Shown here piece after piece: positions 16,047 to 20,434 of a stretch of 20,434 nt of DNA (its first letter is position 1; each line of letters opens with the position of its first letter). The stretch comes from JAFIHK01 sp041441455. Lineage in GTDB: Bacteria > Bacteroidota > Bacteroidia > Bacteroidales > UBA932. Both the position numbers and the translations under genes were made by a program. The notes beneath the pieces are model-generated. The model was not told where the DNA came from. It made no database searches and was given only the letters and a program-made list of their open reading frames with translations. Where the stretch lies: the NCBI GenBank assembly GCA_041441455.1, contig JASDTB010000048.1, forward strand, positions 1 through 20,434, written 5' to 3'.

Positions 16047-17423
16047 TTATTTTTTTACATTAGGAAGTTCAAGTCCATATCCCTTTTTCTTGTCCTCTAC
16101 CTTAAGCCATAAACCAAGGAAGAATGCAAAAACACCAAGAGATGCAAATATCAACATAGGAACTGTATAGTTATACTGAAGAGGATTATCAACACCAACA
16201 TTAGTAGCAGCTAGAGCCCATCCAATTAGCATTGGGAAAGCCATTAGACCGATATTTTGGATCCAGAATACAACAGAGTAGGCAGAACCAAGATATCTGT
16301 TTTCTACAAGCTTTGGCACTGATGGCCATAATGCTGCTGGAACAAGAGAGAAGCTAACTCCTAACAAAAGAATTGCTCCATATGCTACTGGTTTTGTAAA
16401 CATTTCAGCAGGAACTAAAGCAAACGCTAAGTGACAAGAAATCATTAGCATAGAACCTATAATAAGCATAGTAGCTCCTTTTCCTCTGTAATCAAGGAAG
16501 GCTCCTAAAGCTGGAGTTAAAAACATCGCTCCAATTGGAAAGTAAGAAAATATATCACTTGCCTCTTTATTCGAAATACCAAGTCTGCACTCAAGCATAT
16601 TTGCAGCAAATTTTTGGAAAGGGAAAATCGCAGAGTAGTATAGAACACAGAGTCCAGCTACAATTAGGAAAGTCTTACTGGTAAACAGAATTTTAATATC
16701 ACTGATTTTGAATGGCTCCTCTGGCTCATCTCCTCTCTCACCAAGTTGTTTTTCCAACTTTTTATCAAAGAAGAAATATGTACAGAAGCTAATTAGTCCA
16801 ATCAAAAGAAGAATCAATACGAAAAATACTGGAGCAGATATATCACCCCAACTATCAGCAATTCTAGGAGATATTCTAAATACTGCAAATACACCTAAAC
16901 GAGCAATTGCCATCTCAATACCCATAGCAAGAGCCATCTCTTTTCCTTTAAACCATTTTACAATACCTTTTGATACTGTAATACCTGCCATTTCAACACC
17001 GCATCCAAAGATCATGAATCCAAAAGAGGCCATTTTTGCAGAGGCTGGGAATGATGTCCACCAAGAGCCTAACCAAGCTTCGATACCTGAACCTGCAAAA
17101 GCTGAGCTAATTGCAAAATATTTGATTGAAGCTCCAATTACCATTATTATTCCTGATAATACAGCAGTTGCTCTAACTCCCATTTTATCCAGGATAACTC
17201 CAGCAAAAATTAAAAACAGTGCAAATACATTTAGGAAATACTCAGAACTAGCAAACATTCCATAGTTTTCTGGAGACCAGCTGAGCTTGCTCTCTAGCAT
17301 ACTTTGAAGAGGAGACAATACGTCTACAAACATGTAGGCAAAGAACATCATAGAAGATAGAAGGATTAAAACAGTCCACCTGATCATTGCATTATCCTTC
17401 AGAAGTTGAGTGTTATTTTTCAC
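16047..17423 (-). CDS. MFS transporter, MFSD1-like (first gene of a tandem pair)
   Basis: A 458-residue, about 12-helix major facilitator protein. It is paralogous to the next gene along its whole length: both begin with a short polar stretch ending LLKDNAMIRW or MLKDSKSARW, both carry KWFKGKEMALAMG (here from about 156), and both have SLVPAA(L/M)WPSVPK with G(S/T)AYS and WIQN motifs. The loop VILDKMGVR matches MFS motif A. Start is GTG at 17421-17423, fixed by alignment with the paralogue and by an in-frame stop a few codons upstream. The central loop is acidic (GERGDEPEEPFK) rather than Lys/Asn-rich as in its partner. It diverges from dxs across 148 bp. Substrate unknown. Confidence 0.88.
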   Translation of the reverse strand: MKNNTQLLKDNAMIRWTVLILLSSMMFFAYMFVDVLSPLQSMLESKLSWSPENYGMFASSEYFLNVFALFLIFAGVILDKMGVRATAVLSGIIMVIGASIKYFAISSAFAGSGIEAWLGSWWTSFPASAKMASFGFMIFGCGVEMAGITVSKGIVKWFKGKEMALAMGIEMAIARLGVFAVFRISPRIADSWGDISAPVFFVLILLLIGLISFCTYFFFDKKLEKQLGERGDEPEEPFKISDIKILFTSKTFLIVAGLCVLYYSAIFPFQKFAANMLECRLGISNKEASDIFSYFPIGAMFLTPALGAFLDYRGKGATMLIIGSMLMISCHLAFALVPAEMFTKPVAYGAILLLGVSFSLVPAALWPSVPKLVENRYLGSAYSVVFWIQNIGLMAFPMLIGWALAATNVGVDNPLQYNYTVPMLIFASLGVFAFFLGLWLKVEDKKKGYGLELPNVKK

Positions 17424-17571
17424 AATATAAGTTATTTAATTAATAGAATTTAATTTTCGAAAAAGCTTACTAAGCTATATTTTTTTAGCTAATCGGCAAA
17501 ATAAAAATTAAATTTTAGTTTGCATGGAATTTGTAGTATCTTGCTATGTTTTTTTATCAGACTGTTAAAAA
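17424..17571. promoter_or_regulatory. Divergent intergenic region of the MFS pair and dxs
   Basis: This 148-bp, very AT-rich spacer must hold promoters for both directions. For dxs a candidate is TTTG (17519-17522) with TATGTTTT (17545-17552), spaced 22 bp, slightly longer than usual and with a one-base mismatch. It also contains the palindromes AGCTTACTAAGCT (17464-17476) and TTAGCTAA (17485-17492). I could not assign a convincing minus-strand promoter. Confidence 0.35.
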
Positions 17572-19437
17572 GTGAAAGTACTTAATAATATAAATAGCCC
17601 CTCAGATCTTAAGAAACTAAATAGCAAGGAATTGCACCTTCTGTGCGATGAACTGAGGGAATACATAATTGAATGCTGCGCTCAAAATCCCGGGCACTTC
17701 GCTTCGAGTCTGGGAGCCGTTGAGCTTACTGTCGCACTACATTATATCTACAATACTCCAAAAGATAAATTAGTTTGGGATGTAGGTCATCAAGCCTATT
17801 CCCATAAAATTCTTACAGGTCGTAGGGAGTCTTTTGTAAATAATAGAAAATATAAGGGAATCAGCGGATTTCCAAAAATGAGCGAAAGCGAATATGATGC
17901 CTTTGGGGTTGGTCACTCCTCTACTTCCATCTCTGCCGCTTTGGGAATGGCTATTGCTGCGCAAATGGAAGGGAGCGACGAGCAGGTAGTAGCCGTTATT
18001 GGAGACGGATCTCTCACTGGTGGACTTGCTTTTGAAGGTCTCAACAATGCAGGTGCACTTAAATCAAATATCCTTGTTATTGTTAACGACAACCAAATCT
18101 CAATTGACCCTAATGTTGGAGCACTTCACAAATATCTAATAAAGATATCTACTTCAACAATTTACAATAAATTCAAGAACAAAATTTGGACTAAAATTGG
18201 AGCAAATAAGTTTAGGTCACTGCTCCAAAAATTTGTCTTTAGCACTAAGGCTGCACTATTTAAAAATGGATCCCTATTTGAATCCCTTGGTTTCAGATAT
18301 TTTGGAACAATAGATGGCAACGATCTTAATCAACTAATCACCACCCTTTTATGCATAAAAAACATTAAAGGACCTAAGATATTACACATTACAACTGTAA
18401 AAGGTAAGGGATATAAACCTGCCGAAGATGATCAGATCTCTTGGCATGCACCTGGCACATTTGATAAAGAGACAGGAAAGAGAAATGGTGGAACAACCGA
18501 TAAAATGAGATATCAGGATATCTTTGGAGAGACTGTTCTTGAACTTGCAAAAACAAATCCTAAAATCGTTGGAATCACTCCTGCAATGCCAAGCGGATGC
18601 TCAATGAATATTCTTATGAGAGAGATGCCTGGCAGAGCTTTCGATGTTGGAATTGCAGAATCTCACGCAGTTACATTTTCTGCAGGAATGGCAGCAAAAG
18701 GAATGCTACCTTATTGCAACATATATTCTAGCTTCATGCAAAGGGCATACGACAATGTAATTCACGATGTTGCAACTCAAAATTTAAAAGTAGTCCTATG
18801 TCTAGATAGAGGAGGCATTGTTGGTGAAGATGGTGCTACTCATCATGGAGTATTTGATTTAGCATATTTCAGATGCGTTCCAAATCTAATGATAGCTGCT
18901 CCGATGAACGAAATAGAACTACGCAATCTACTATATTCTGCTCAATTCGACGACTACTCTGCAATAAGCATTAGATATCCAAGAGGATATGGCGAAGGCT
19001 TTGAATGGAGAGTCCCTTTTGAGAAGATTCAGCCAGGGAAGGCACAACTTTTGCAAGATGGATCTAAAATCGCCGTTTTATCAATAGGTACGACGGGTAA
19101 TCCTGCCGCAAAAGCAGTAAAAATGGCTAAAGAACAAGGTATTGACATATTACACTATAACATGCGTTTTTTAAAACCTCTAGACTACAACGCATTGGAA
19201 GAGGTCTGCAAAAAATGCACTTCAATCATCACTATCGAAGACGGCTCTATAATAGGAGGCCTTTATTCGTCTGTGTGTGAGTATATTGCATCAAATAATT
19301 TCAATATTTATGTTAAGGGATTAGGTATCCCAGACAGGTTCATAGAGCAAGGAACTGTAGCCGAACTGCACGCCGAGTGCGGCATTGACACTAACAGTAT
19401 TTACAGAACTATCGCCGATGTCTCACAACGAACATAA
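17572..19437 (+). CDS. dxs: 1-deoxy-D-xylulose-5-phosphate synthase
   Basis: Condenses pyruvate and glyceraldehyde 3-phosphate using thiamine diphosphate, the entry step of the MEP isoprenoid pathway. The 621-residue protein shows NPGHFASSLGAVELTVALHY with His42 and KLVWDVGHQAYSHKILTGR. The thiamine diphosphate motif is GDGSLTGGLAFEGLNNAG (Gly144 onward). The transketolase-type pyrimidine domain has GIAESHAVTFSAGMA with catalytic Glu363, then QRAYDNVIHDVA and GEDGATHHGVFDLAYFRC. A C-terminal transketolase domain includes IRYPRG and ends normally. The start is GTG 17572: a stop (17566-17568) lies in frame just upstream, and MKVLNNINSPSDLKKL fits family N-termini. Its last 20 bp overlap the FeoB-family gene, which suggests translational coupling. 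Confidence 0.95.
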   Translation: MKVLNNINSPSDLKKLNSKELHLLCDELREYIIECCAQNPGHFASSLGAVELTVALHYIYNTPKDKLVWDVGHQAYSHKILTGRRESFVNNRKYKGISGFPKMSESEYDAFGVGHSSTSISAALGMAIAAQMEGSDEQVVAVIGDGSLTGGLAFEGLNNAGALKSNILVIVNDNQISIDPNVGALHKYLIKISTSTIYNKFKNKIWTKIGANKFRSLLQKFVFSTKAALFKNGSLFESLGFRYFGTIDGNDLNQLITTLLCIKNIKGPKILHITTVKGKGYKPAEDDQISWHAPGTFDKETGKRNGGTTDKMRYQDIFGETVLELAKTNPKIVGITPAMPSGCSMNILMREMPGRAFDVGIAESHAVTFSAGMAAKGMLPYCNIYSSFMQRAYDNVIHDVATQNLKVVLCLDRGGIVGEDGATHHGVFDLAYFRCVPNLMIAAPMNEIELRNLLYSAQFDDYSAISIRYPRGYGEGFEWRVPFEKIQPGKAQLLQDGSKIAVLSIGTTGNPAAKAVKMAKEQGIDILHYNMRFLKPLDYNALEEVCKKCTSIITIEDGSIIGGLYSSVCEYIASNNFNIYVKGLGIPDRFIEQGTVAELHAECGIDTNSIYRTIADVSQRT

Positions 19438-20434
19438 AAGAAAACATTGCCATAGGCAACAACGCCAATACGTCCTGGACGAAAGGACTATTAAGGCAGA
19501 TTCCATCCTAACTCACCCAGTATGGGGTCTTGCAATCTTTATATTTATTATCTGGTTCATATTTTTCTGCACCTTCAGACTTGGGGCAATCCCACAAGAG
19601 GGAATTGAGTGGCTGATGGACAAAGCTGCTGCGTTTGTCCACAACAATATGCAAACAGGCTGGATTAATGATTTCATCTCTAAGGGAGTAATCATGGGTG
19701 TTGGAAGCGTACTCGCATTTCTTCCAAATATCTTAATTCTCTTCTTCTTTCTGTCATTATTATCCGAAACAGAATATCTGCCAAGAGCCGCAACCATTAT
19801 GGATAAATACATGCACCGTATTGGTCTACATGGAAGTTCATTCATCCCACTTTTAATGGGTTTTGGGTGCAATGTTCCTGCAATAATGGCAACTAGAACA
19901 ATAAAGAGAAAAGCAGACAGAATTCTTACGATGCTAATGATACCATACATTCCATGTAGCGCAAGAATCCCTACTTTTCTACTATTTTCTGGGATCTTTT
20001 TTCCCGACCATCAAGTAACAGCACTTTCATTACTCTACTTTGGAGGAATACTTGTAGGAATAATTATGGCAATTATATTTAAGAAGCTATTCTTTAACTT
20101 CAACAAAGATGATTACGAGATTCCTTTACCTCCATATAAACGCCCATCCTGGATAGGTTCTCTTAAAAATATGTATGACGCGGCAGCTGAATATGTAAAA
20201 AAGATTGGAACAGTCGTGCTTCTCGCTGTAATTATTGTTTGGGCACTGGACTATTTCCCTCTTAAAAAAGGAGATGTTAGAGGCCCCGAAGAGCCTTCAT
20301 ACTTAGAGCAATTTGGAAAGACCTTAGAACCAGCTTTAAAACCTCTCGGATTTGATTGGAAAATGAGCGTAAGTCTTGTAACTGGGATTACTGCAAAAGA
20401 GTTTATAATCAGCACACTTGGAGTAGTATATCAA
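19418..20434 (+). CDS. FeoB-family ferrous iron transporter membrane domain lacking the GTPase domain (3'-partial)
   Basis: FeoB imports Fe(II) through the inner membrane; normal proteins have an N-terminal G domain and GDI helices of about 270 residues before the first membrane helix. Here ATG 19418 (inside the dxs end) gives only about 30 residues before TM1: a His/Cys-rich stretch MSHNEHKRKHCH, then DERTIKADSILTHPVWGLAI, the standard lead-in to FeoB TM1 (about 35-53). The first Gate domain has GFGCNVPAIMATRTIKR (Cys151) and PYIPCSARIPTF (Cys180). Their spacing of 29 equals that of E. coli FeoB Cys403 and Cys432 as I recall them. A later GITAKEFIISTLGVVYQ matches the second Gate region. The gene runs off the window after 339 codons. 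Because dxs is complete, no G domain can be directly upstream. Confidence 0.88.
   Translation, partial: MSHNEHKRKHCHRQQRQYVLDERTIKADSILTHPVWGLAIFIFIIWFIFFCTFRLGAIPQEGIEWLMDKAAAFVHNNMQTGWINDFISKGVIMGVGSVLAFLPNILILFFFLSLLSETEYLPRAATIMDKYMHRIGLHGSSFIPLLMGFGCNVPAIMATRTIKRKADRILTMLMIPYIPCSARIPTFLLFSGIFFPDHQVTALSLLYFGGILVGIIMAIIFKKLFFNFNKDDYEIPLPPYKRPSWIGSLKNMYDAAAEYVKKIGTVVLLAVIIVWALDYFPLKKGDVRGPEEPSYLEQFGKTLEPALKPLGFDWKMSVSLVTGITAKEFIISTLGVVYQ

Noticed and set aside
17424..17571. Riboswitch upstream of dxs, for example one sensing thiamine.
   Set aside because: The spacer is very AT-rich and lacks the CTGAGA and similar conserved thiamine-riboswitch segments.
19513..19950. 145-codon minus-strand open frame opposite the FeoB-family gene.
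   Set aside because: It is the shadow of a clear membrane-protein frame with FeoB motifs and shows no recognisable domain.

Overview
The window looks like a chromosomal segment from an uncultured member of the Bacteroidota, probably order Bacteroidales. The evidence is AT-rich housekeeping DNA, TAnnTTTG-type -7 promoter boxes upstream of rluB, recJ, lysS and ssb, A-rich translation starts with few Shine-Dalgarno sequences, and protein types typical of the phylum: a TonB transducer ending in the Bacteroidales-style C-terminal domain, RluB with a long charged repeat tail, and ParC, Dxs and PurA of Bacteroidota type. The window is almost fully coding. No stretch above 150 bases lacks a gene, and I found no tRNA, rRNA, CRISPR array, insertion sequence or phage gene.

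Layout. 1-727: the 3' part of a TonB-family gene, interrupted by ten Ns that mark an assembly gap. 735-2012 (minus): a MacB/FtsX-type ABC permease without its ATPase. 2099-7679 (plus): a tight cluster rluB-era-parC-aroK with 2, 16 and 4 bp between genes. 7723-9462 (minus): recJ. 9544-12677 (plus): lysS-SpoU methyltransferase-aroE, nearly touching. 12718-14463 (plus): ssb-purA behind their own promoter. 14528-14580: a 23-bp perfect inverted repeat acting as a bidirectional terminator. 14594-17421 (minus): two tandem paralogous MFS transporters. 17572-19437 (plus): dxs. 19418 to the end (plus): a FeoB-family membrane protein overlapping dxs.

Most genes serve core processes: rRNA modification and ribosome assembly (rluB, era, SpoU methyltransferase), chromosome topology and repair (parC, recJ, ssb), the shikimate pathway (aroK, aroE), purine synthesis (purA), isoprenoid precursors (dxs) and tRNA charging (lysS).

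Four points deserve attention. The FeoB protein starts directly at its first membrane helix and has no GTPase domain, with complete dxs upstream leaving no room for one. RluB carries 22 in-frame copies of a 21-bp repeat coding KPFDRDR-like heptads. The two MFS proteins resemble the eukaryotic lysosomal transporter MFSD1, as I remember its sequence. The recJ promoter lies so close to the start codon that its transcript may be leaderless. I see no clearly new multi-gene defence or biosynthetic system.
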